The notes beneath the pieces are model-generated. The model was not told the DNA's origin, searched no databases, and was given only the letters and a program-made list of their open reading frames with translations. The position numbers and the translations under genes were made by a program. Of a stretch of 64,000 nucleotides of DNA, positions 45,665 through 56,962 are shown piece by piece. Position 1 is the first letter of the stretch, and every line of letters begins with the position of its first letter. The DNA comes from Branchinecta lynchi (lineage: Eukaryota; Arthropoda; Branchiopoda; Anostraca; Branchinectidae): contig JAKZAP010000014.1 of NCBI GenBank assembly GCA_023053575.1, forward strand, positions 20,610,938 through 20,674,937, given 5' to 3'.

Positions 45665-46574
45665 GAAACTCAGTAGTTATGATTGTTTATGAAGAAAGAT
45701 GCTTACATATGCTTTTCACAGCCTATATCCGCAACATATATACACATGGGGGATCTGAAATCGAGCAGTTGGCCCCCCGAACAGATTACCGAAGATACAG
45801 CCTTTCGTGTTCAAGGCTAATATGGATAAAGAAACTAAGGAGTATAAACAATAAAGTACTATACCACAATGATAGTCACAGCGCTCTATTCATAGCCTGA
45901 AATACCGTCCACTATTTCGGCATCTAAGAGAACCGTATGGTTTAACCATAACGTGCAAAATAGAATTAAACCCATTAACCCCTTACCATGTTTACCATCA
46001 CGACAAATAAATTCCCCCGCGTGCATTTTTTGCGGTGCCAAACGGAGTGATCAGCTGAAATTTTGTTCAGGCGATACTTCGGTCCTTCTTGGCAAGGGTC
46101 CACAGCAGGCAGAAGGTAAAAATCTAAATTTACCAGATATTATCCAAGAATTTTAGGGACTTTTAGGAATTTCAGCAGCTGATACATTTAGCACCCCAGA
46201 TCACATTTACCGTCAGATTGAGCTGGAGGAATACTTAAAAACACTCGCCTCCTCGAAACCGATCAATGGTATACTTACCCAAAAGCCGCGTGGTTGTATT
46301 TCCAGCAGCAATCATTGCTTCTCTCGTGTGACCAACAGATGGCAGTTTGGTAGCAACGACGCGGTGGTGTCCTATCGTTCCAAGACTATAAACGTTACTC
46401 TCTCCTAGGAAAGATATGCCATATTTAGGTTTTGTCGTGGCGAACCTGTATATTTTTAACCTTCCGCAAAAGTATTCAGTACCACGAAATTGGCAAGCAA
46501 ACGTCAGTTGCCTCGACCCTGATTATTCCGTCTGACGATTTTTACTGGTTCCTCCGAGAACTATGTTCACAAGC

Positions 46575-46650
46575 CTCTTGGGAGCTTAGTTGGTAGCGTC
46601 TTCCTTGGAAAACAAAGGTCATGGGTTCAAATCAAGCCGGAGGAGCAAAT
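46575..46650 (+). pseudogene. tRNA-like sequence with A and B boxes
   Basis: GAGCTTAGTTGGTAGCG and GGGTTCAAATC sit at tRNA spacing, but T-arm and acceptor pairing are poor. A weak hammerhead-family fragment (GGTCCTTCTTGGCAAGGGTC) lies upstream at 46080-46100. Confidence 0.4.
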
Positions 46651-46799
46651 TCGGTCTTTCCTATTTTGTCTTATTACTTATAAAATGTGAACTGGGTAGA
46701 AGTCTGATAGCCCTACGGAACTTTCGGAACCGCTTTTTTTTTCTCAGACAAGACCGTTGTCCACTGGGAGCATTGATTAGTAAACATTCTTCAAAGAGA

Positions 46800-47450
46800 T
46801 AGTCGCCTCAGTCTGACCATATTGCAGAGCAAGCACTCCGTCACGAGGCAGCTAACATTCACTACCCGCAACTTGCCGTCGAAATAAAATACAAGCATGA
46901 TTTCTGTGACGACGGGGTTTCAGGCAGCCAATTTCCGGTGGCGACGCTAATTTCCGGTGTGCGAGTAACAAGAGATAGATAAGCCTGGGCAAAAATAGAT
47001 AACAATCCTCAAGAGAGTGTTACCAGAATCGTAGGGGGAGGAACAGTCAGTAGCAAAAAGACCGAATCTTCGATTCAAACCACTGTGGTTTCCGCAAGGA
47101 TCTTTTAATATTTGTTAGAACACAAAGCTTGAGGTCATGGCGTCAAAATGAAACAAAAGTTAAAAATAACAAACTGAACTATGGAACTAAAGAAAGATTT
47201 CTCTGCGGACCAATCAGTATTTTAAGCTGCGTGCAGACTCTGCCCGATTTTCGCAAAAAGATGCGAATTTCCATGCTGGCGCATCGCATGCAGGTTTCCC
47301 CTTATTTACACAAATTTCGCATGCATATTCGAATTCGAACACAACTCATCCGCATTTCGACATATTCTATTTACACTTCCAAATCCTCTTTTACTCGCAA
47401 CATGTTCTACCGAAGTTAAAGCCACGTCCACACTGCTTCGTTTCAGGAGG
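46800..47450. other. unassigned, with CGCATGC-rich stretch
   Basis: At 47260-47340 the sequence carries several ATTTCGCATGC and GCATCGCATGCAG motifs, resembling those at 2900-2960. No gene is supported. Confidence 0.35.
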
Positions 47451-47458
47451 GTCATTCA

Positions 47459-47644
47459 CAGGCCCGTATCCAGGAATTTATTTTTTTTGGGGGGGGGGTG
47501 CCTTTCGGGGGGGGGGGGGGAGGTTTGCCTGCGGGTCGCACGAAAAAAGACATAGATCAGAGGATAAGGCCTATAAAATTTGTATTTTTGTATGTTTCGG
47601 GGGGGGGGCCCCTAGCCCCCCCCCCCCCCTTGGATACGGCCTTG
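47459..47644 (+). mobile_element. hAT MITE family Z, copy 4
   Basis: Ends CAGGCCCGTATCCAGG and CAAGGCCGTATCCAAG inverted. Flanking octamers GTCATTCA (47451-47458) and GTTATTCA (47645-47652) agree at 7 of 8. Paired G and C runs lie inside. Confidence 0.8.
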
Positions 47645-48020
47645 GTTATTCATCATATATCCATAGTTTGTGTTTTAAAAAATGCTTTAAAGGAAGGAGA
47701 AGATCCATACTAAGTTCTGAAACGGACAAAGTTCTCCGAGCCCTCGATTATTTCCCGGAGAATTAGTACCTATTCATATCTGAAGCTTTAGAAGATGCTT
47801 TAGGATGAAGCAGAAGATCCATACCTACAGTGTTGAAACGGACGAAGGTCTCCAAGTCGTCTATCATGGAGTCTACTGCTAACTTCTCGCAATACTGGGC
47901 AGTAATGATTGCAACAGTCGGCTGTTGGGACCGGACGATCCGCGGCATCTGTCGGACAATCTACAAAACAGCGAGGCTGAAGGTTCGCACACTACCAAGA
48001 AACCCAAATGTTTGAGTCCT

Positions 48021-50841
48021 TTAAGCCGCTTTCACAGTGACGTATTGAGGCTTTCGCACTGAGCTATGCAACCTCTGCGTCACGCATGCGGTGACGCAAC
48101 GCACAGCTTACACAGACAAGTAAAGCGCAACGCAAGAATAGAACTGCAATCGCTGGTTCAGGGGGAAAAGAACTAGGTAGCGCGAGCAAGGCCCCCGGAC
48201 GATAAAACTCTCCCGGAAGGCCACCATAGCAGAACCTTATAAGAAGAATAGATACCGTCAATTGGTTTTATCTACAAAATGAAGTGAAGAAATAACAAGA
48301 CCAAAGGTTTCGATGGGATCCCAAAAATTCAATATCTGATCCAGACAACTGGGTCTAGTCTTAGCCAGATCCAGTCTTCGCCAGACTCCTTGAACATTTT
48401 TACAATTAAAATTCAGAAACAGATTAAGGCCAAATAGCTAATCACCTGAGAAAACCAAGTTCAGATTTGGATTCAGCATGTGTGTTTACCCCTATAAGTC
48501 ATATCTGTTTTGACGAAAACTTCCTGCCACTTCTGCCAATTTCCCGGTTCCGGCCGAACTCCAGAACTACTTGTCCGGCGAAAAAAGAAAGCTCAAAGAC
48601 GAAATCAGGGTATCTTCTGTCCCCAGTAATGAACATCTAATCAACTTCAAATAGAAATTTAGCTTATAACAAATTTTCCGATTCCAGCCGGATTCCGGTC
48701 GAACTATATGTCCGGGTAAAATACGATTGTCACACAGGGACTCAGCATCTCTTCTTACCCCTAAATCGCTTATCTAATCAACTAGAAATAAAACTTTGAC
48801 TTCCAACAGTTTTCCGGTTTTGGCCGGATTCCGGACGAACTACATGTCCGGGTAGAAACTTGTTTTCACATAAGTGTACAGCATGTCTTCTTGCCCTAAA
48901 TCGAACATCCAATCAACTCCAAATTAAACTTTTAATTTTGACAAACTTTCCGGTTTGGGCCGGATTCCGGTCGAAATACTTGTCCGTCGAGAAAATAGTT
49001 TTCACCATCGTCTTCAGCATGTCTCCCTACCTCTAAATCGAACATTTAATCAACTTCAAATAAAACTTTTCTTTCAACAAACTTTCCGGTTTGGGCCGGA
49101 TTCCGGGCGAAATACTTGTCCATCGAGAAAATAGTTTCCACCATCGTCTTCAGCATGTCTTCCTACCCCTAAATCGAACATCTAATCAATTTCAAATAAA
49201 ACTTTTACTTTCAACAAACTTTCCGGTTTGGGCCGGATTCCGGGCGAAATACTTGTCCGTCGAGAAAATAATTTTCACCATCGTCTTCAGCATGTCTTCC
49301 TACCCCTAAATCGAACATCTAATCAACTTCAAATAAAACTTTTACTTTCAACAAACTTTCCGGTTTTGGCCGGATTCCGGGCGAACTACTTGTCCGATGA
49401 CAAAATGGTTTTCACCATCGTGTTCAGCATGTCTTCTTACCCCATAATCGACTATCACATTAGCTGTTTCAAAATATTTTGTTTGTCCCTTAATTTCAAT
49501 CCCCTCCCCCACCCCTAAATGTAGAGCTACAAAGCCCATCTACGAACTTGACTGGTCCGACGACCCAACGAACCTTCTCACCAAGTTTCATCAAAATATC
49601 TCATTCCCTTCGAGAGTTATCGTGCTTACAGACGGACGGACGGACGGACGGACAACTTTTGCGATGTCATAGGTATCCCTCCACTTACGTTTTGGGATCC
49701 CAAAAAGATGAAAAGATACGAAAGATCACGGTACGTCACTGAATTTACGCTCAATGAATTTACACCTACTGGCCTACCTTCCCAAAGAACTGACTTCCAA
49801 GACGCCCCGCAATGAGCGGATGTCCCTACGTCCGACAGATCCACGGAATGCCTAGATGACCTGATGCCTTTCGGACACGAGAGCACGTAGGCACCGGAAA
49901 CCCTCAGAATGCTGAGAAACGCATGCACGGAGGGAGTTGAGAAGCCTATCCCTCTAAAAGGGACCACCCTATCTGATGATTATTGATGTTCCTAAAGGAA
50001 CCCCCATATCTGACAATAACCAACACTCTCCAAACTACATCGAAAATCACAAAAGATCGCCGAAGAACACTGTCGCCTTATTTAGAGAGACAGGAAAGTA
50101 AACAAGAAATAGTAATTTAAATGATTTTTACTGACTTAAAAGTTACTGCTTATTTTTACTGTGTACAGGCACTTCGTATGTGAAAAGATGGTTACTTTAC
50201 CTACAAACTACATTCTTACAAGAGAACTGAACTCTTTGGAAGCGTATTACAAGTCTGCCGACGGATTCTCAACACGACGCCTACGAAAGCTATCGTTATT
50301 GTTGGTTTGAGGCAACGTTGGCCTATCTATGTTCACAGCTATATTTTGAAGAAGGCCTTGGCTATACCTAGCCTATGTGTTTACACTTTATAGTTTCAAG
50401 AATAGGTTCGTCACCATGGTCTAGATGGATGTTAATGCACTGCATGGGAAAATATTACTTATTGACAAAATACTGCAAGAGACATAGTTACGATTTCTTT
50501 CATTGTATTACTAATACACCTAATTGACTGATATTTAGAATAAGTCTTTAATCGAAGATTACAGAACAAAGTTCTGTTCTTCGTTGCGTCGATGCCAGAG
50601 GCATCACATTTTTCAGTGACAAATGGAAGTTTTGGAAGACAAACTGGAGAAAACCTACTAAAGATGAAGAAAAACTTAGTAATGATGAAAGGAACGAGAA
50701 TTCAGCATAAGAAAACGAGACAGGAGAACGTAAATACAAATCCAGCGTGAAAGCTTGTGGCGCAGGTGTGAAAGATACGCAGCGCAAGATAAACGCATAC
50801 GCAGCGCATCGCAACGACGCGTCAATGTGAATGTGGCTTTA
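48021..50841. mobile_element. possible outer MITE enclosing element A4
   Basis: TTAAGCCGCTTTCACAGTGACG at 48021 resembles the inverse of GTCAATGTGAATGTGGCTTTA ending at 50841. Both ends are followed inward by repeated ACGCATGCG/ACGCAGCG motifs. The distance is large and only partly explained by the 1.4-kb insertion, so the pairing is tentative. Confidence 0.35.
48294..49706 (+). mobile_element. Helentron/pearl-like element (copy A4)
   Basis: Full architecture from AACAAGACCAAAGG to TTTTGGGATCCCAAAAA. It is nearly identical to A1 (406-1980) but one 137-bp unit shorter and with a shorter GACG run. The flanks AGAAAT and GATGAA show no duplication. Confidence 0.75.
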
Positions 50842-50953
50842 CGCTCTTTCTTTATGCATTTCTCTGCGTCAATCCAAGAAAGACCAAGGAAATAAACAAA
50901 AGGAGGAAAGAAGGTTCTTCTAAACTCGTTCTTCTTCTTGGTCCTTCAAAAAG

Positions 50954-51029
50954 AAAGACCCAGAAATCCGTCAACAATATCACCGACGGTCTTCACGAAT
51001 TGTCCACAAAAAGAAAACTGAAAACCAGT
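50954..51029 (+). CDS. candidate internal exon, product not recognised
   Basis: Between TTGGTCCTTCAAAAAG and a strong donor (T|GTAAGTAAG), 25 codons are open: KDPEIRQQYHRRSSRI then VHKKKTENQ, ending one base into a codon. It is basic and looks like protein, but short. It would join in phase to 51106-51247. Confidence 0.35.
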
Positions 51030-51105
51030 GTAAGTAAGTCACGACTTTTTAATACAAGCTACTGAGACAAAATAGCACTGTCAAAGCGCCTTTTTTTTAT
51101 AGGAG

Positions 51106-51247
51106 GTTCGCCAGTTAATGATGTCGATGTCTCGTGGTCAACTTTCAGGGCCCAGTTACAGGTTCTCTCCAGAGACTCGGCGAGTACTGACAGATTTATT
51201 CCTGGTCCACGAAAGCAAATACAATCCCAAGAGAACAGAGAAGAAAC
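51106..51247 (+). CDS. candidate internal exon, product not recognised
   Basis: The acceptor TTTTTTTTATAGGAG offers two AG sites. Using the second, the frame continues that of 50954-51029 and reads SPVNDVDVSWSTFRAQ then LQVLSRDSASTDRFIPG, up to the donor AC|GTACGT. Using the first AG, a different open frame (PSYRFSPETRRVLTD) is possible but would meet a stop when joined to the preceding exon. The gene is not recognised. Confidence 0.4.
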
Positions 51248-51599
51248 GTACGTGTATTTTGCTGAGGGATTTCAGACACTGAATGAGGTTACCAGTATAC
51301 AGAAACAGACAATAGAAACTTCTTCCGAAAACTTCTTTGTCCTAGACCCCGAGCAAATCGTATTTTCACTTGCAAGCTACACCGCATCGGCAGTTCTCTG
51401 CTGTTCAGGCTGTGCACTTGACAAGAATGTCAAACACGTCTATCTCCGAAACAATCACGTCAATCATCACCGCATTTCGTCCTGGACAACTAGGCGGACT
51501 GAAATTCTTGTTACACGGGAAAAACAAAAAAAGAAAACATTAGATGGCGTGAGAATCTAAAAGGGTGTTGCGAATGAGAAGAAGCAATAGTTCAGACCT

Positions 51600-52400
51600 T
51601 CACATCTACTTTAAATGCATGTGACTTAATATGGTGCTTAAGTTGGTGTTTAAAAGCTTAGCGATGAAAAGTGGTGCGCATTAGCATACGGTGGTGGTAT
51701 GCTTCTTTGAACGTCGGTTAGCTTTCAACAGCCATTTTCATCCACTTGCTTAGACTAAAGTCAACTACCAGTCGGCCAAAGTAGCTAAATTAAAGGTTCC
51801 AAGGAAACCCTTAGTGGGTGTTTCGGGTCTTCATTTTATTCATTTAGCGCAAAACCACACTTTTTGAAATTAAAGGAGTTATATCATAAACCTTCTAGCA
51901 CTTGCAGTGTCTAGAACCCCCACCCAAGACCCAAGATGAAGCCACAACTAGATCCGACCGCTGGGTCATCTAGCAGTGCGGGTCGGAAGCGCCCGACATG
52001 GGGAGGATGGAATCATAGTTCGACTTTGGATCTAACAAAATGTTTTTATTGTAGAAGGCATATGGAAAATGTGTAGAAAAATTAAACTAATTATTTGCAT
52101 TATCGATTTCTCTAAGTATTTTGTTTCTGTTTTTTCTTGTTAATTCCCATAAGTCCAAAAAATTAAGGATGTAAACTAGATTACAATAAACAAACGAAAA
52201 TTATACTAAATTCGTTATAGTGATTTCTCGAAGATTCTGAAATTTAGCTAAATAATATTCAGCTTCCGAGACCAAAAAATGTCAAACTGGCCGATGATTT
52301 CTTCTTCCGAAATATCTAAACGTCCACATGGTGATATACTTAGTTGTGTTAATCCTCTTACACGCCACTCGATCTTCTCGAAGGTTTTAGTAATCTTTTG
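51600..52400. other. no supported feature
   Basis: Unassigned A/T-rich sequence without long frames or paired repeats. Confidence 0.35.
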
Positions 52401-52412
52401 ACTATCGCCAGG

Positions 52413-52714
52413 CAGAGGCGTTACTAGCCAAAATGTTTGGGGGGGCTTTACCGACTGGGTGGTAATATTTGTCGACTTTTTCTGCCGAAAAAACGAATGT
52501 TTTCAACAACAAAAATGGCATTTTTGAAAAAAATCCACTAATTTTCAGAAAAACCGACTATTTTGACGAAAAATCGACCAATTTTCTGTTTTCATCAAAA
52601 ATCAACCGTCTTGAAGAAAAATCGCGGCGCTTCGAGCCGACTCGGTTACTTTTTACCAACTGGCCGACAGCTTTGGGGGGAGGGGCGTCCCCCCCCCTAG
52701 TCGTGACGCCCCTG
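52413..52714 (+). mobile_element. non-autonomous hAT element, family Y, copy 2
   Basis: Same plan as 4710-5040: end CAGAGGCGTTACTAG, interior CCGACTATTTTGACG blocks, G and C runs, and the inverted end CAGGGGCGTCACGAC. Flanks TCGCCAGG and GCGACAGG agree at 6 of 8 bases. Confidence 0.72.
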
Positions 52715-53153
52715 GCGACAGGAGGTAAATAAATATTAATCAGCAATGGCGGATTGGCGTTCAGGAGTGAATTGTGTTCAATTAATTTGTGGATAACGTT
52801 GGCTATCGTGACGATTTTGGGGAAAACAAAGACTGTGTTCGTAAAAACCGGACCCATCGAAAAATGATGATGCCTCCCACCTTCTCGGCCCACATGAATC
52901 AAGACTTTAACTAACGTTCAAAGAAGCATGTCTCCACTGTACTGAGAGAGTTGCGCAGCAACAATCGGGACAACCGACTTTTAAACTGACTTTCCAGCGG
53001 TCCGTCAAAAGCGGCCATTGAAATCAAAGCATAATTTGCCAACGTGTTTATATTTCTTCCTTTTTTCTTTTATTTTAACCGGCAAGACTACTTGGTCCTG
53101 TCTGTTTCGTTTATCACTGGCACTTTACTAAGCCGTTGTTGACGGAACACCTT

Positions 53154-53430
53154 AGCCTCGTTTTTGTTGCATGCTGCAGGTCCACTTCTCGGCCGATTCT
53201 GGACTGATTCTTTCTACGTCCGTTTTTGCACTGCAGCGCTTCCGAGGAAGACGGCAGGGCTTCTCGAGAATCACGGACTTGCTCCCCGACCAAGTCCGTG
53301 CTTCCCAGCAAGGTGCTGCAGCGCTGCCGCTTCAACCAAGAAGAAAGTGAATCCAAGAACGCATAATATGCAAAAGCAAAGAAGTGCTGCAGCAGCGCTG
53401 CGGCAGCACTATTGCAACAAAAACGAGGCT
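53154..53430 (+). mobile_element. MITE family I, copy 2
   Basis: Inverted ends AGCCTCGTTTTTGTTGC, with the 3-bp target duplication CTT at 53151-53153 and 53431-53433. This suggests a PIF/Harbinger-type insertion. Open frames running through it, including on the minus strand, are shadows. Confidence 0.75.
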
Positions 53431-53639
53431 CTTATCTCAAGGCCAGCAGTGCAGCTGTTACCTGGGCAAGAAAGTTCGGATCGTCCTTGGAAAATAGCTA
53501 GAGATCAGAGAGTAGATAAGTGGATATACGTCTATCCTAAAACTACGGAAAGAAATTCCGTCAGATGGACGGCTAGTCTAGAATATCCCAACTCTCATGC
53601 AGGATCTTAGGTCAAATAAGTAAACGAAACGCGAAAGCT

Positions 53640-54197
53640 AACCATGAAGTCGTGTGGTAAGATACACCAGGAAAGTTAAAAGGGACTACATTGTTACGAA
53701 CCGGCTACCGCACTGTTAAGAACTTCACACCTCGCATGCGGGATCTTGGGTGAATTTGTAAACAAAAGATAGCTAAGCAAGAAGTCGTTTTGTTAGTTAC
53801 ACCTGCCATCTAGAAATTGAAAACAGAATGCACCATATCACGACGAACGGGTATAGGTAAGGACAGGGTAGCGGTAAGCTATGGGAGAGTAACCTTACAA
53901 CTAGGTTGCTTAGGCCAATCCCACGATATTTTCAAGTTAGTGTGACAGCCTGCTGGTCATATACTGTTGCTTCACCAGTGAACTTTAATTAAATACGAAT
54001 TTATTTGGCAGTTTCTGGGCCTTCAAGGGTAAGGCCTAGGTAGTGAGTTGCCTTCTTGCTTGGCAGCTTATTCCCAACGTATTTGGCTGGTTGAAAGGAT
54101 GTTGGGCCTGTAGAGTAAGACGAATGAACGACGACGAAAAGGCTGCCACGAAGCTGAGGTGCGACGATCTTATCACGTGAGGGATAACACGTGGCAT
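53640..54197. other. no supported feature
   Basis: Unassigned sequence. Short direct similarity between 53555-53620 and 53715-53780 (CTCATGCAGGATCTTAGGT-like, and AACGAAACGCGAAAGCTAA-like) hints at an old local duplication. Confidence 0.3.
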
Positions 54198-54407
54198 AAC
54201 CGTAACTTCTCGCAGATAACCGTCGACAGCGTGATACAGATCGAATGATCGAAGGTCGCAAAAAACGGTAAGTGAGAACATCAGCATGGTTTTGTACAGG
54301 GTTAGAATGTACCGTACGAAATTGGGGTCTCCGGGTTTAGGAATATATGGAGTGATTATGTAAGTAGGTTGCATTAGTATTAGCCTATAGGTAAGACAGG
54401 TCATTTA
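54198..54407 (+). repeat. element HJ, right part only
   Basis: Matches 10892-11078 and 58746-58946 (GGGTTAGAATGTACC, AAATTGGGGTCTCC, ATATATGGAGTGATTATG). The left part present in the other copies is missing. Confidence 0.6.
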
Positions 54408-54744
54408 AATGTTACTGAATCATCATCACCATTCTCATGACTACTTTCCAGTAACCCTCCTAGCCCTTCTTTCTCAGGAAGGGGGGTGAGAAAGAATAAA
54501 AGAGTCAAACTCACCTTGACGTTATCTTCGTTTTTCGTGGCCCGCGTGTACGTGTCGGGAGCTACTGTCGTTACGGTTCCTCTGTCCTGCAAACCAGTGA
54601 GCAGTTCGGATACCCTTCGAGGGTCTGACTTAGTTTGACTGCAAAGGAAACGAACAATCTAGTTACAGCTGTTTCCTGGGACCAATTAGAGCCGTACAAA
54701 ATCCCAAATGTATTCCCATTTCACGTAGTTGGTCTGCTGATATC

Positions 54745-55071
54745 GGTTGCGTTTTTGCAGATACCATGGTATCTGTTACCACAGTAACTGGATCTGCAAT
54801 TAGTCGTTTTGCAGTAACCATGGTATCTGATATACGGTTGCTCTGCAAAAACGACAATTGCCGAAATTGCGCTTTTCGAAGTCATCCCAAAAGAAAAACT
54901 GATATTCAGTCACATAACTTAAGTGCCAAACTTCTTTCCCAGCAATTTGACAAAAATTGGTGAAAATGAGATGACTTTTTCGGATACCAAGATCAGTTAC
55001 CACGGTCGGACCGTGGTATCTGAACATCAGACTTTAGACCGTGGTATCAGATACAAATGTTGTCTGCATAA
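54745..55071 (+). mobile_element. palindrome-rich MITE family C, copy C3
   Basis: Ends GGTTGCGTTTTTGCAG and, inverted, AGTGGCGTTTATGCAG. Central CACGGTCGGACCGTGG and several GATACCATGGTATC-type palindromes. Inverted relative to copy C1. Confidence 0.7.
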
Positions 55072-55306
55072 ACGCCACTATTATCGAAGTCCCGTGGCTC
55101 GGGTTTCACTCAGCAAACCACTCTCCTTTTTGGCTTGAAAGAAAATTATAATCGAACTTTCTTAAACTGTTTCAGAGTGTACAGGGTGGCCGTCTCTATT
55201 TAGGGGTCAACGTGCAGACTGCTGAGAGATAATTCGGAAGGGAGATGCCCTAGGGGCCTAGGGGACTCCATATCTTTATAAGTAGTCAACTGACAAACAA
55301 AAGTGC

Positions 55307-55379
55307 TCCTCAGCCGGGATTTGAACCCAGGACCTTTGGCTTTCTAGGCAAGTGATCTACCACTGAGCTACAGAGGGAC
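55307..55379 (-). pseudogene. tRNA-like sequence, anticodon-loop CTAGAAA
   Basis: On the minus strand TAGCTCAGTGGTAGATC (A box) and GGGTTCAAATCCCGG (complete T arm) are at normal spacing, and 5 of 7 acceptor pairs form. The anticodon stem has two mismatches. The apparent anticodon AGA would need a long variable arm, which is absent. It is more likely a tRNA-derived SINE head than a working gene. Confidence 0.55.
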
Positions 55380-55434
55380 TAGTAACCACTACAATAGTTA
55401 GATAGAAGCCGGTCATGGTAACAGTGTGCAAAAG

Positions 55435-55510
55435 AGTTGACATCCATGTGTCAAGGGATTGTAGATAGTTTCTATCCAGAGGGTTTAATCCGGCACTGTT
55501 CTCCTCAGTC
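55435..55510 (+). repeat. dispersed repeat O, copy 1
   Basis: Shares TTGACATCCATGTGTCAAGGG-like and TTTCTATCCAGAGGGTTTAA blocks with 56700-56800 (direct) and 59185-59280 (inverted). It sits beside the tRNA-like sequence, so it could be part of one SINE. Confidence 0.4.
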
Positions 55511-55513
55511 TAA

Positions 55514-55918
55514 AGGCGTATTCTCGCCGTTCCCGAGGACTCCACTTGAGGAGTCCCCGCGTTTTTGTTTGTCCCCGGGACTCACTCTCCGTATTCTCGC
55601 GAGTCCCCACGGACGGGGAATGCTCCGACTATCATCACCATCATCAAAAAGGACTCCCTTTCAGATTCAGGGGGGAATCAATTTTTGCTGGTGTTGGTAC
55701 AATGTAAAATTAATTGAAAATAATCAGAATAAACAAAATAAAATGGATCCAGACTAATTTTGTCAACTGTATATTTTTTTTCTCGAACAAATAAGTTTTG
55801 GAAGCATTCCCCGTGTTCTCGCTGTTTCTATACGCGAAGTCCGCGTGGAGTGACTCCCTCTATTCTCGCCGTTCCTTCGATTCCCGAGGAGTCCTCGGGG
55901 AACGGCGAGAATACGCCT
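55514..55918 (+). mobile_element. PIF/Harbinger-like MITE, copy B6
   Basis: Ends AGGCGTATTCTCGCCG and its inverse, with target duplication TAA at 55511-55513 and 55919-55921. Confidence 0.82.
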
Positions 55919-55921
55919 TAA

Positions 55922-56419
55922 GAATCGTTTTTGAAGAGCAACCGTAGTGTTAGATCAGTGGTTCCCAACCTTTTCCGTATGACGTACCCCTAATTGACGT
56001 TCAAAAAGATTGCGTACCCCTTTTTGAAGAATCATTTTTCTGGTATTCTGCTTAGATCTGCCAAGATCAGAAGGCCGAAAGACGTCATTTATTGTCATAG
56101 ATGGTAAGGGATTAATGTAAAAATATTTACAAATAAATTTGATACTTGAGGCTGCAAGGTTGTCAATTTTATTCTCGTCCGTAAACTGGGCACGGATCAG
56201 AAAGAAACTTGCGCTGTTTCTTTGAAACTCCGTAAGCGTAAAGCAGACATTTTCGAATTTAGACACTCGGGACCTTCGCGTACCACGAGGGTACCTTTGG
56301 GTACGCGTACCCCCGGTTGGGAACCACTGTATTAGATAACCACGGTAACTGCAAAAACGGCTTATTGCAGGTCCAGTTAAGGTGGTAACAGATACCATGG
56401 TATCTGCAAAAACGCAACT
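55922..56419 (+). mobile_element. palindrome-rich MITE family C, copy C4, split by a hAT
   Basis: Left part ATCGTTTTTGAAGAGCAACC, right part ACCACGGTAACTGCAAAAAC to GCAAAAACGCAACT. The middle is the hAT element at 55956-56329. It begins 3 bases after MITE B6. Confidence 0.65.
55956..56329 (+). mobile_element. hAT MITE with CAGTGGTTCCCAACC ends
   Basis: 15-bp perfect inverted ends. Flanking octamers TGTTAGAT (55948-55955) and TATTAGAT (56330-56337) agree at 7 of 8. Further inverted GTACCCCT-type motifs inside. This end sequence is typical of hAT-Charlie-like MITEs known widely in animals. Confidence 0.88.
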
Positions 56420-56689
56420 ATTATTTTACTTCTTTTTGTATTATTTTTCTGACGTAAAAACGAACCAGCCGGCCAAAATCAGATTTAGCTCAAAAATACA
56501 ACTACACACATAGAGCTACCCAGACAAAGACTTTTAATTTTGTTATTTTTCTATCTGTCTTTCTTCATATTCACCATAATTACATAGAAATAACAGTGAG
56601 ATGTGTTCGGCAAACAGCCAATCTCAAACCAAGTTGACCAGGAATCAACTTTTGAGACTTCTCGTTCTACACTGTTAGGAGTTTGGTGA

Positions 56690-56800
56690 GATTTAACACA
56701 TGTTTGCACATCCTTGGCAAATTCCTTGAACGAGTTCACATCCACATGTCACGGGATTAGAGAGATAATTTCTATCCAAAGGGTCTAACCCTAAGTTACC
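56690..56800 (+). repeat. dispersed repeat O, copy 2
   Basis: GTTTGCACATCCTTGGCAAAT, the CACATGTCACGGGATTAGA block and TTTCTATCCAAAGGGTCTAA recur inverted at about 59185-59275. Confidence 0.6.
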
Positions 56801-56962
56801 ACAGAGCAAATCGCGGTGATGAACGAGATTTTTCAATCGCAGCGACAGAAAATTTTTATCACCTGGATGTTCACACTGAATTTTCGTCGGCAACAGAATT
56901 TAACGCGAAAAATAATTAAAATAACCTTTAAAATAATTAAAATAATAAAAATAATTAATTAT

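Noticed and set aside
45218..45900. Frames of 144 and 143 residues on opposite strands
   Set aside because: Both run through MITE family I, which is also present at 53154-53430 without a conserved frame.
51409..51543. Possible terminal exon after CTGCTGTTCAG reading AVHLTRMSNTSIS
   Set aside because: Its phase does not match the exon ending at 51247, because joining them gives an immediate stop. No other donor was found.
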